This document shows, in pieces, positions 6,888 through 14,845 of a DNA stretch of 15,258 nucleotides. The translations under genes were made by a program, and so were the position numbers. The DNA is from Anaerolineales bacterium UBA6663 (GTDB lineage: Bacteria; Chloroflexota; Anaerolineae; Anaerolineales; UBA6663). The DNA is taken from assembly GCA_002455335.1 (NCBI GenBank), contig DKKP01000130.1:1264-16521 (forward strand), read 5' to 3'. Below the pieces are notes generated by a model. That model was not told the DNA's origin. It was given only the letters and a program-made list of their open reading frames with translations, and ran no database searches. How positions within the stretch are numbered: the stretch's first letter is position 1; each line of letters opens with the position of its first letter.

Positions 6888-8063
6888 ATGCATCCTCTTC
6901 TATCACTGCTCTTGTTGGTGGCGGGACTGTTCATGTTGGCCGTCCTGAGTTCCTATTTGACGTGGGGGCCGCTCACCAGCACGGCGATGGTCCAGGTCTT
7001 TGGCCCTGCGTTGAAGGCTGAAACCGCCAAACACCTGACGGCCGAGCGCGCGCTTGAACGCCGCCGCCAGATCGGCATGACCTCAGAGATCGTGCGGGCC
7101 GCGGTCCTGGCCGCGTTCAGCTATACAGCCCTGGCGTTCTACATCGTCGGCGCGCCGCTCGCGCAGATCCTGGCTCACCCCCACCTGCACCTGGGCATGA
7201 TCGGCGTCGCGGCCGTGGCCGGGCTGTGGTGCGTGTACCTCGGGCCGCGCTCCTTCGCCATCCGCCACTGCGGCCACTTCCGGCCCTTCAATCGCCGGCA
7301 CTTTCGCGATTACGTGTTGCCCTATCTGGTGTGGATCCCGCACCCCGTGGCCATCTGGGGCGGGATCGGGCTCGTCACGCTGACGGCGATCCTGCTCAAC
7401 ATCGGGCTTGATCTCGCCACGCTGGCCTCGGCCATCACCCGGTACCAGCAGGCGGCCACCGGCACGGTGGCGCAGCTCCAGATCGTGGCCATCCAGGTCG
7501 TCGAGTTCGGCGCGCGGGTGTCGGCGATGTCGCAGAAGTACGTGGTGACGACGTTGCTCCTGTTCGCCTATGTGTTCCTCGAGCAGCGGTCGACCATGCG
7601 CGAGACGATCCTGGAGAGCAGTGTTGACCGCCTCAAGACCGGCGTCTGGCTGGGCCTGTTGTTCACGGTCGGCTTTTCGTTGGTGTGGATGCCGTGGAAC
7701 TTCGATCAGCTGCACCTGGGCCTCCGCGACCGGGTGAGCGCCTTCGCGCTCACGGCCGCCTCGGCCGCCGAGGCCGCTGACCTGATTGCCCTGCAAGGCT
7801 ATCTGGAAGACCACGACCTGCGCTGGGTCATGCTCAGTATCCTCACGGGCTATGGCAACATGGTCTCGCTGGCCGCGGCTGCCAGCGCCGTGGTCCTGTG
7901 GCGCGTGTACTTCGGCGCCGCGCCCATCCGAACCCTCCTGCGGATCTTTCTGCCCCGTTACGCGATCGGGCTGGGTAAGTGGTTTGTCGAGCGCTTTCAG
8001 CTGGACCTGGATGTGCAGCGCGACGACACAGGTCCCAAAGAAACCCGGCCGGGCAAGCACTAG
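6888..8063 (+). CDS. Multi-pass membrane protein of unknown function
   Basis: The product has 391 residues and belongs to no family I recognise. Hydrophobic segments are seen at about 3-25, 68-92, 102-120, 146-172, 217-231, 251-270 and 314-342, so about seven transmembrane helices. Charged or amphipathic stretches lie between them: 41-66 is a basic, helical region (E-R-A-L-E-R-R-R), 121-141 is His/Arg-rich (R-H-C-G-H-F-R-P-F-N-R-R-H-F-R), and the tail 366-391 is hydrophilic. The start follows the preceding stop after 2 nt with no obvious Shine-Dalgarno, so translation is probably coupled. As third gene of the operon it may form a membrane complex with the two hydrolases or move their substrate. 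The His/Arg cluster is a candidate metal- or phosphate-binding loop; that is inference. Confidence 0.75.
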   Translation: MHPLLSLLLLVAGLFMLAVLSSYLTWGPLTSTAMVQVFGPALKAETAKHLTAERALERRRQIGMTSEIVRAAVLAAFSYTALAFYIVGAPLAQILAHPHLHLGMIGVAAVAGLWCVYLGPRSFAIRHCGHFRPFNRRHFRDYVLPYLVWIPHPVAIWGGIGLVTLTAILLNIGLDLATLASAITRYQQAATGTVAQLQIVAIQVVEFGARVSAMSQKYVVTTLLLFAYVFLEQRSTMRETILESSVDRLKTGVWLGLLFTVGFSLVWMPWNFDQLHLGLRDRVSAFALTAASAAEAADLIALQGYLEDHDLRWVMLSILTGYGNMVSLAAAASAVVLWRVYFGAAPIRTLLRIFLPRYAIGLGKWFVERFQLDLDVQRDDTGPKETRPGKH

Positions 8064-8187
8064 GCGAGCGCGCCCACGGCCTCTAGCTGCGGGCCGGCCG
8101 TCAAACACTGGCAACTTGAGCCCAACCCTTCGTCGGCCTGCGGCGCCGGTTTCGGGGCGTCGCGCGTGTGGATCGTTGAGCCGGGGC

Positions 8188-8193
8188 TATACT
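8188..8193 (+). promoter_or_regulatory. Possible -10 box upstream of the NACHT-HEAT gene
   Basis: TATACT at 8188-8193 lies 125 nt before the ATG at 8319 in a 255-nt gap, suggesting the large gene can be transcribed separately from the preceding operon. No good -35 hexamer is visible at 16-18 nt. The deduced leader contains a 7-bp hairpin at 8247-8264 (GATCGCG, TTGC loop, CGCGATC). Confidence 0.3.
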
Positions 8194-8318
8194 GGTGCCG
8201 TCCAAATCGGCCCGTTCCAGCGCGGGTGCTGTCTGAAGGGCGCCAGGATCGCGTTGCCGCGATCGTGCGAGCCAGACTGCCCGCGCCAGGGTCCCAGTGA
8301 GCCGTCACGCGTCGTGCC

Positions 8319-11300
8319 ATGTCAGCCAAATACGATCTCCCCGCGATCCTCGTTGCTCTGCTTGAACATGGCGTGGAGCCCATCTTGGGCAAAGACACGC
8401 TCGCCGAGCTCAAGAAGCCGGTGACGGAGGCCGAGCTGCAGGCCGAGCTCAATGCGGCTGCGCGGCGCGCGGAAGCCCGCTGGGTCCTGGCCTATCCCGA
8501 GCGCGACCTGGTTGACGTCGTCGCCGGCAACTCGCTCGCCGGGTTGGGATCGGTGCAGGACGCGCTCCGGCAGATGGCGACGTCCCCGGCGCAGCCCGTG
8601 GTCCAGGCGGCCCTGCGCGCCGGGCTGGCGCCGCTGCTCCCGGCCGGCTATCCGTCGGAACGGGCCGAACGCGCGCTCGCCGATTATCTTGACTTCCTGC
8701 GCCAGGAACTCGTCAACGTCGACCAGTTCCGCGAGAAGCTTCAGGCGTTGGCCAGTCTGGCCCTCGAGCGCGAGGCGCGCGCGACGGCCGCGCATACGGC
8801 CCAGATCGCGGCCGGTGTCGACCGGCTGGTGTCGTTGGCCCAGGAAGCTCGCCGCAACGAGACCCCCGGCGACGAGCCCCTGGCCGACCTCGAGGCCCGG
8901 TATCGGGCGATGGTGGCCGCGGAGTTCGAGTATCTGGACTTCAAGGGCCAGGTCGACACCGCCGAGCCGCTGCGCCTGCCGCTGGAGAAGGTGTATGTCC
9001 AGCTTCGCGCCGTGGCCAATGTCCCCGAGCGCGACGAGTTCACGGCCGAGGAGCGCCGGTTGCTGCGCGATCTGGAAGGGGCCGAGGCCGCCGAGCGCGG
9101 CGACTCTCTGCGCCTGGTTCGGGAGGCCCAGCTGCACCTGGAAAGCCTGCGGCGCGAACGCTGGAGCCGCGACCGGCTGGAGCGGTTCCCGATCGCCGAG
9201 GCCCTGGCCGCCACCGATCGACCGGGCCTCGTCATCCTCGGTGATCCGGGGAGCGGCAAGACCACGCTCCTCACCTTCCTAGCCCGCGTCTTCGCGCAGG
9301 GCCCGGACGCGGTCCGTGAACACCTGCAGCTCACCGGGCCGGCCGCGGCCCTGCTGCCGATCTTCGCGCCGCTCGCTTACTACGATGTCTGCCTGAACCA
9401 GGCGCCGCGCCTCGGTCTGGGTGACTTCTTGAGCCAGTACTACGCTGAGCAGAAAGCGATGCCGGGCCTGAAGCCCGTGTTCGACGCCGCGATCGCGAGC
9501 GGCCGCGCGCTCTTCCTTCTGGATGGCCTTGACGAAGTGGTCCGCGAGGACCGGCGGCAGTTCGTGGCCACGCAGGCCAGCGCCTGGATCCGGCAGGTGA
9601 CCGGGCTCGGCAACCGCGTCCTGCTGACCAGTCGAATATATGGCTACAGCGCCGCCCGGCTCTCCACCGATCTGCCACATGTCACTGTCCTCGACTTCCG
9701 CCGGGAGGAGATCGCACACTTCGCCCGCCAACTGAACCAGGCCCTGGCCGAGTGGGAGTTTCGAGATCTGGCGCCTGCCCAGCGCGCACAGCGGGCGAAG
9801 GAGGAAGAACGGCAGTTGCTGGCGGAAGTGCAGAGCAACCCGGCCGTGGAACGCCTGGCCGCGAACCCGCTGATGCTGAGCATGCTGGCCCTGCTCCGGC
9901 GCAAGGTCGGGCGTCTGCCACAACGCCGGATCCGATTGTATGCCCAGTATCTGGAAGCCCTGATCGAGCGCTGGGAGGCCGCGCGTTCGCGTGTACGCAC
10001 GGACTCGCCCGTGCACTACGACACCAGCGACACCGCGCTGGTGTTGATCCCGTTAGCGCTGTGGCTGCATCAGAACAAGCCCAGCGGCACGGCCGCCGAA
10101 GCCGAGATTGTGGCCCAGATCGCGGATGAGTTTCTGCGTGATCTGGGCCATGACCCGACACGGCGGGCCCGGATCCCGGCTCGCGACCTGCAGGCCGCGG
10201 AGAAACGCGCTCGTGGCTTCCTGGCCGACATGCGTCAGTTCTCGGGCCTGCTGGTGGAGCGCGGGCACAACGCGTTTGATTTTCGGCACCTGACGTTCCG
10301 CGAGTACTACGTCGGGCGGGCGCTGGCGCGGATGACGCCGGCCGAACGGTGGAAGACGTTGAAAAACAATCTGCACGCCAACCGATGGCGAGAACCGTTG
10401 CAACTGGCGGTCGCGCAGTTGGGCACCGAGCAGTCTGAGCCGAAGGCGGCCACCAATCTGGTGAAGAAGATCCTGGCGGCCAAGAGCCCTCAAGAGGATC
10501 TGCTGCACCGCGACCTGTTTCTGGCCGCCGACTGCGCGGCCGATGATGTCAATGTCGATATCACGGTGCTGCGCCGGATCGTGGTTGGGCTGGAGGCTGC
10601 CGCGCACGCGCGGGTTCCGCTGATCTCGCTGGCCGCGTGTACGCGGTTGGGGGCCTTGGCCAGACTCGCCACGGGTGGCGGGGCCCGACTCCCCGAGGCG
10701 GCGGAGGCCCTGGCCCGGGTCGCTGAGGCGCGCTTCCAGGGAGGCGAGGCGGTTTTCTGGATCAAGACCTATGCCCCGTTGCTCGCCGAGTCCGCGACGC
10801 TGCGCATAGCCACTCTGGCGCAACTGACGTCTGGGCGTGCCGACGAGTGTGTCGAGGCGATACGGGCGTTTGAGCCCTTGCTGGGCGGTGACGCTGCGCT
10901 GAAGACGGCGGTGACCGAGCGGCTTGGGGATGCGAATGAAGATGTACGAAGCACGGCCATCCGTGCGTTGGGGCCGCTTCTTGGCGAGGATCGTGAACTT
11001 GAAGCCCGTGTGATCCGTATGCTCGGCGATGACACGAATAGCGTGGTAGCCGCGGCGCTGGATGCGTTGCGGCCCAGGCTGCAATCTGACACGAACGAGC
11101 TGGTCGCGGCCGTTGTGGCGAAGCTTGCCGACTCGTCGGAATGGGTGAGGCACTCGGCCGTGAGTGCTCTTGGCCCACACCTGGGCCAGCTTCCGGCGCT
11201 CAAGGCGGCTGTGGCGGCCAAGCTGGAAGACCCGGATTCGATCGTGCGCATGGTCACGATCTGGGAGTTGGCGCCCTATCTGGGTACTGACATGGAACTG

Positions 11301-13574
11301 AGGAACCGGGTTATCGCTCGACTTGAGGACACGAACACCTCTGTGCGCGGGGCGGCGGTCGGAGTCGTGGGATCGTTGCTTGGCGCAGACCAGTCGCTAA
11401 GGGCATTGGTCATCGCCCGGCTGAATGACATCAGTGAGCCTGTTCGCTGCGCCGCAATCGACGCGCTCGGGCCGTACCTTGAGGAAGATGCGACGCTCCA
11501 CGCCGTAGTGCTGGCGATGGTGAAAGACCGACTCGGACACATGTGGACTGCCCCGATCAAAGACCTCATCTGCGACCTCGGTGCTACGCCGTTCATGGCG
11601 GAGCAGCTCGAGTCCACACAGGCACGGAGTCGACTGGCCGCTGCCACAGCCCTAGCGGCGGAAACCGTGAGCGTTCGTGCCTACCAGGAGCGTCTGGGCG
11701 CCGCGTTGCAGAATCAAGCCTGCCGCGAATCGGGCCCCGCCCGAGCCGCCGCGATGGCGGCACTGGGTCTGTTGGCTGACGGCGACGAGTCCGTGCGGGC
11801 GGCGCTGGTTGCCCAACTGCGCGATGAGAACCCAACGGTGCGGGCAGCGGCCTTGAGAGGTCTGGGCCCCTGGCTGGGCCGCGATGCGGCGCTGCTAAAG
11901 GACGCTGCGACGCTGTTGACGTCCACTCACGCCGTCGATCTGCGCGGCGCGCTCCAGGCACTCGGGCCACATATGGGCCAGAACCTTGATCTGGTGCTGA
12001 CTGCCTCGACACTGCTCGACCACGCTGACGAATTCGTCCGCAGCGATGCGATCGAGGCGTTGAGCACGTGGTTGGATTCCCGGCAGGATGCGAAGCGGGC
12101 TGTGGTGGTGAAGCTGGCAGATCCCGACTGGTTGGTGCGCCGAGCCGCTGTTGCGGCGCTCAAGTTGAAGCTGGTTGCCGACCCAGACCTTGTGCAGGCT
12201 GTGGTCCAGCTTCTCCACCATCCAGTCGCCGACGCCCGCTGTGCGGCGCTCGATGTGTTGGCTGCCTCCTTAGCATGGGCCGTTGACTCAAGGTCGGCCG
12301 TTATCGCGGCGCTTGACGATGGCGACGCAACGGTGCGCGCCTCGGCGACCAAGGCGCTCGGGCCGCTGGTTGGCCAGGATGCGGCCCTGGTATCCAGGGT
12401 GACGGCACTCTTGGGTGATGCCGATCCCTACATCCGCGGCACAGCAATCGAGACTCTGGGCCCCTGGCTGGCGTATGATGCCGCGCTGACTGCGGCGGCT
12501 CTTGAAATGCTGGCGGATCCGGATGGCGGCGTTCGAAGTGTGGCGATCGCGGCGGTGGCGCCACAACTGGCCGAGGACAGCGCGCTGAGGATCGCGGTGA
12601 TGGCGCGGCTGGCCGATGCCGACGCAAGCGTCCGTCGGGCCGCGATCGAGGCCCTGGGTCCGCAGCTCGCGGCTGACGAGTCCACGCGAGCGATGGTGTT
12701 GGCCGCCTGCAGCGATCCTGACGAGCGTGTGCGCCGAACGACCGCCACCATCCTTGGGCTGCATGTCGGTGTGGATCCTGAAGTGAAGGCGGCCGTGTTT
12801 GCGTTGCTGGGAGATCCAGCAGCCTCGGTGCGATTCACCGTGGTCAACGCGGTGCGCGCTTTTGTGGAGTCGGACGAAGATCTGAGGGCCGCGGTCGTGG
12901 CGGCTCTCCAGGATAAGGAGATTCGTGTCCGGGCGGTCGCACTGGAGACATTGGCGCCGGTCGTCCCCTTCGCTGACATGCGCCAGGCTCTCGAAAGCGT
13001 GTTGGGGTCGGACAGTAATTCCATCGAGTACGCCAACGGGGCGGCGGAATGGGTGGTCTTAACTCCCCTGGGTGCCCGCGAGTCGCTGGCGGAGGCGTGG
13101 GGGACTAGGGCCCGCACGGCACCCGAGGTCGCCGCCTGGGCGCGCGGTTTACTTCTTTCGGACAACGAGGACCTGCGCGAGGCCGCGGCCTGGCTGCTAG
13201 AGCTCGCCGGCCCGGAGGCCGTACGGAACTCGCGGGAAGAGCTCCTGCAGGCCTTGGCGGATCGGCGGGGAAAGGATTCATGGCCGGCGCGCGTGGCGGC
13301 GGCACAGCGGCTCCTCAATGAATGGGCGTATTCAGATCGTGCGCTGCAGGTCCTGGTGGCTGCCCTGGACTTTGGGCTACGGCCCTCCATCGTCGACAAC
13401 TCCGCAACGAGCGTGCGCAGGGAAGCGGCCCTGGCCGTTGGCACGCTCAAAGCGATTGAGGTCCATCCGGCGGCGATCGTGGCCATCCGGCGAGCCCTTG
13501 ATGAGGAGACTGATCCCAGGGTCCTGGATGCCCTGGCCGGCGCACTACGATCTCTAGTCTCTGCGCCAGTGTAA
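8319..13574 (+). CDS. Giant NACHT-domain STAND NTPase with C-terminal HEAT-repeat solenoid
   Basis: The product has 1751 residues. Residues 1-180 are an all-helical N-terminus without a recognisable effector. Residues 200-300 are a connector with a Y-L-D-F-K-G ... L-P-L-E-K-V-Y-V pattern that I know from bacterial NACHT proteins. The NACHT core follows: Walker A at 308-316 (G-D-P-G-S-G-K-T-T), Walker B at 398-406 (L-F-L-L-D-G-L-D-E, with D402, D405, E406), a T-S-R sensor with R439, and a winged-helix-like F-x-F-x-H-L-T-F-R-E-Y at 653-663. From about 800 to the end it is HEAT repeats, with regular 33-residue units at 839-1565. STAND NTPases of this layout oligomerise when the C-terminal repeats sense a ligand, and bacterial relatives include antiphage NLR-like proteins. 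A role in defence or stress signalling is inferred. No Shine-Dalgarno is seen at the ATG. All nucleotide-binding residues are intact, and there is no frameshift over 5.2 kb. Confidence 0.9.
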   Translation: MSAKYDLPAILVALLEHGVEPILGKDTLAELKKPVTEAELQAELNAAARRAEARWVLAYPERDLVDVVAGNSLAGLGSVQDALRQMATSPAQPVVQAALRAGLAPLLPAGYPSERAERALADYLDFLRQELVNVDQFREKLQALASLALEREARATAAHTAQIAAGVDRLVSLAQEARRNETPGDEPLADLEARYRAMVAAEFEYLDFKGQVDTAEPLRLPLEKVYVQLRAVANVPERDEFTAEERRLLRDLEGAEAAERGDSLRLVREAQLHLESLRRERWSRDRLERFPIAEALAATDRPGLVILGDPGSGKTTLLTFLARVFAQGPDAVREHLQLTGPAAALLPIFAPLAYYDVCLNQAPRLGLGDFLSQYYAEQKAMPGLKPVFDAAIASGRALFLLDGLDEVVREDRRQFVATQASAWIRQVTGLGNRVLLTSRIYGYSAARLSTDLPHVTVLDFRREEIAHFARQLNQALAEWEFRDLAPAQRAQRAKEEERQLLAEVQSNPAVERLAANPLMLSMLALLRRKVGRLPQRRIRLYAQYLEALIERWEAARSRVRTDSPVHYDTSDTALVLIPLALWLHQNKPSGTAAEAEIVAQIADEFLRDLGHDPTRRARIPARDLQAAEKRARGFLADMRQFSGLLVERGHNAFDFRHLTFREYYVGRALARMTPAERWKTLKNNLHANRWREPLQLAVAQLGTEQSEPKAATNLVKKILAAKSPQEDLLHRDLFLAADCAADDVNVDITVLRRIVVGLEAAAHARVPLISLAACTRLGALARLATGGGARLPEAAEALARVAEARFQGGEAVFWIKTYAPLLAESATLRIATLAQLTSGRADECVEAIRAFEPLLGGDAALKTAVTERLGDANEDVRSTAIRALGPLLGEDRELEARVIRMLGDDTNSVVAAALDALRPRLQSDTNELVAAVVAKLADSSEWVRHSAVSALGPHLGQLPALKAAVAAKLEDPDSIVRMVTIWELAPYLGTDMELRNRVIARLEDTNTSVRGAAVGVVGSLLGADQSLRALVIARLNDISEPVRCAAIDALGPYLEEDATLHAVVLAMVKDRLGHMWTAPIKDLICDLGATPFMAEQLESTQARSRLAAATALAAETVSVRAYQERLGAALQNQACRESGPARAAAMAALGLLADGDESVRAALVAQLRDENPTVRAAALRGLGPWLGRDAALLKDAATLLTSTHAVDLRGALQALGPHMGQNLDLVLTASTLLDHADEFVRSDAIEALSTWLDSRQDAKRAVVVKLADPDWLVRRAAVAALKLKLVADPDLVQAVVQLLHHPVADARCAALDVLAASLAWAVDSRSAVIAALDDGDATVRASATKALGPLVGQDAALVSRVTALLGDADPYIRGTAIETLGPWLAYDAALTAAALEMLADPDGGVRSVAIAAVAPQLAEDSALRIAVMARLADADASVRRAAIEALGPQLAADESTRAMVLAACSDPDERVRRTTATILGLHVGVDPEVKAAVFALLGDPAASVRFTVVNAVRAFVESDEDLRAAVVAALQDKEIRVRAVALETLAPVVPFADMRQALESVLGSDSNSIEYANGAAEWVVLTPLGARESLAEAWGTRARTAPEVAAWARGLLLSDNEDLREAAAWLLELAGPEAVRNSREELLQALADRRGKDSWPARVAAAQRLLNEWAYSDRALQVLVAALDFGLRPSIVDNSATSVRREAALAVGTLKAIEVHPAAIVAIRRALDEETDPRVLDALAGALRSLVSAPV
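10833..13013 (+). repeat. HEAT-repeat array inside the NACHT gene, 99-nt register
   Basis: Unit boundaries (placed before the x-x-x-V-R-x-x-A-x-x-A-L-G-P block) fall at 10833, 10932, 11031, 11133, 11232, 11331 and 11430, then from 11826 in exact 99-nt steps through 12915. One unit has 34 residues (11031-11132) and the rest 33. A less regular block at 11529-11825 is exactly 297 nt, three unit lengths, so the register is kept. Units vary in sequence but share Leu-x-Asp at the end, V-R, A-L-G-P and L-x-x-D positions. A 17-nt identity occurs at 11861-11877 and 12455-12471, six units apart. Confidence 0.85.
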
Positions 13575-13636
13575 CGCCCCCCAGGAGGGCGGCGCCGGCC
13601 TGGCTCACCCGCGGCCATCGTCACCGCCCGACAGCG

Positions 13637-14785
13637 TCACTCCACCGGGGCGTAGAGGCCCGGCCAGTCGAACTCGACCCGCAGCGTGGTGCCATCGTAG
13701 TGGAGCACCACCTGGGTGTCGGCCTTGCGCATCATCACGCATTCGCGGAAGAATTCGCAATCGTCCTGGTGCAGGCTGACGTGCCCGACGTGCGTCACCT
13801 GCCAGCCGTTTGTCGCGGGTAGCTGGCGGTAGTGCTCCAGGAAGTCGTCAAGCGTCATCTTTGGGTTGGTGAAGAAGTACAGGTCGACGCCGATGCCGTG
13901 TGCGTAACGGGTCATGCCCCGAACGGCGCTGTCGCCTGGCACGGGCAGGCCGAGCTCGGCCGGCAAGTTGATCGCGGCCGCCATGGCCTGCATGTCGTCG
14001 GGCAGCGCGATCTCGGGCACCTGGCCGATCGAGGACACGGTCTCGGTGACCTCGTACACCTGCGTGAAGTCGCCCTGGGTGCTCGTCTCCTTCCAGTGCG
14101 AAGCGAGCACATAGTTGCCCTCGATCGCCAGAAAAAAGTCGCCTTCAAGCTGGATGGTCGCAGCGCCGTTGACCCTTTCGACCGGGGCCAGTACAAAGTG
14201 ATAGGCCGGGATGCCCTCGTACTCGGTTTTCTCGGCGAATTGCGCCTCGACCAGGCGATCGGTGTTCGCGGTCGGGATCTGGGCCTTCGCAAAGAGCGAT
14301 TCGCTCGACCCGGCCGAGATGTACCAATCGCCGGTGCCCGTCTGTGTATAGGTCCAATCGTCAACCACGACCGTTCGCTCCACGCCACCCTGGTACTGGT
14401 TGTTAAGGTAAGCGCTGAACGGCTCTTTGATGTACCCGATCCTGTTCGTCTGTTCGGTCAGCGTGCCGTTGACCGTGTTCTTCTCGTTGATCGTGACGAT
14501 GAAGCTGTCCAGGGCGCGGATATCCGTGAAAGACCAGATCGCAAAGGTCGGCGGCCAGACCGTGCTTGTCGGTTCCGGGGCCAGGGTCGGGGGTACGCTC
14601 GTCGCGGTCGGGGCGAGTGTCGGCAGTGCCGCGATCGTTGGCGCACCGGTCGCCTGAACAGATGCGGCCGTCGTGGGCGCCCCGGGGTCGGTCGGCGCTG
14701 CCTGGGGGGTTGCGATGCCCGCCAGACCGCACGCCTGAAGCAGCAGGGCGCACAACAGGGGCGGAAGGTAGGGCTTGAGGGTCAT
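13637..14785 (-). CDS. Lipoprotein with Thr/Pro linker and LppX/LolA-like beta domain
   Basis: The product has 382 residues. Residues 1-18 are a signal peptide ending in a good lipobox (L-L-Q-A-C19), so the mature protein is lipid-anchored and surface-exposed. Residues 25-78 are an Ala/Pro/Thr linker. Residues 85-265 are beta-rich with an early conserved-looking S-F-x-V-T-I strand and D-D-W-T-Y; the layout resembles LolA/LppX-type half-barrels that hold lipids, but this is a fold-level guess. Residues 295-380 form a second small domain with two nearby Cys (C343, C349) that could pair. The ATG at 14783-14785 is chosen because the signal peptide begins there; the frame stays open to 15217, but that extension runs through the ACGGAT repeat and looks non-coding. 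A weak AGG lies 11 nt upstream. It converges with the NACHT gene, 62 nt apart. Confidence 0.82.
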   Translation of the reverse strand: MTLKPYLPPLLCALLLQACGLAGIATPQAAPTDPGAPTTAASVQATGAPTIAALPTLAPTATSVPPTLAPEPTSTVWPPTFAIWSFTDIRALDSFIVTINEKNTVNGTLTEQTNRIGYIKEPFSAYLNNQYQGGVERTVVVDDWTYTQTGTGDWYISAGSSESLFAKAQIPTANTDRLVEAQFAEKTEYEGIPAYHFVLAPVERVNGAATIQLEGDFFLAIEGNYVLASHWKETSTQGDFTQVYEVTETVSSIGQVPEIALPDDMQAMAAAINLPAELGLPVPGDSAVRGMTRYAHGIGVDLYFFTNPKMTLDDFLEHYRQLPATNGWQVTHVGHVSLHQDDCEFFRECVMMRKADTQVVLHYDGTTLRVEFDWPGLYAPVE

Positions 14786-14839
14786 GGGCGCGAACCTGGA
14801 ACAGTCTTTCGGTGATCGACGGCTAATGGGTTGTCCGAA

Positions 14840-14845
14840 ATTGTA
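14840..14845 (-). promoter_or_regulatory. Candidate -10 box of the lipoprotein gene
   Basis: TACAAT on the minus strand lies 54 nt upstream of the lipoprotein ATG. A GTGACG hexamer at 14861-14866 could be a -35 but the spacing is only 15 nt. A 6-bp hairpin (CCGGCT/AGCCGG, 14866-14883) covers the same region. Confidence 0.3.

Noticed and set aside
8076..8101. Terminator after the three-gene operon (ACGGCC/GGCCGT)
   Set aside because: A 6-bp stem with a 14-nt loop and no U-tract is within chance for this GC content.
7083..8114. Minus-strand open frame of 343 codons
   Set aside because: It is the shadow of the multi-pass membrane protein; a soluble Arg/Gln/His-rich translation is typical of antisense in GC-rich DNA.
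10053..11180. Minus-strand open frame inside the NACHT-HEAT gene
   Set aside because: The plus strand carries continuous conserved motifs and HEAT periodicity here.
13575..13591. Terminator between the NACHT gene and the convergent lipoprotein
   Set aside because: Only a 5-bp CGCCC/GGGCG stem with no U-tract; too weak to call.
12428..13624. Minus-strand open frame of 398 codons opposite the HEAT array
   Set aside because: Ser/Arg/Ala-rich antisense artefact of the 99-nt repeat register.
13832..14815. Plus-strand open frame of 327 codons opposite the lipoprotein
   Set aside because: The minus strand has a signal peptide with lipobox and a coherent domain; the plus translation is Arg/Gly-rich.
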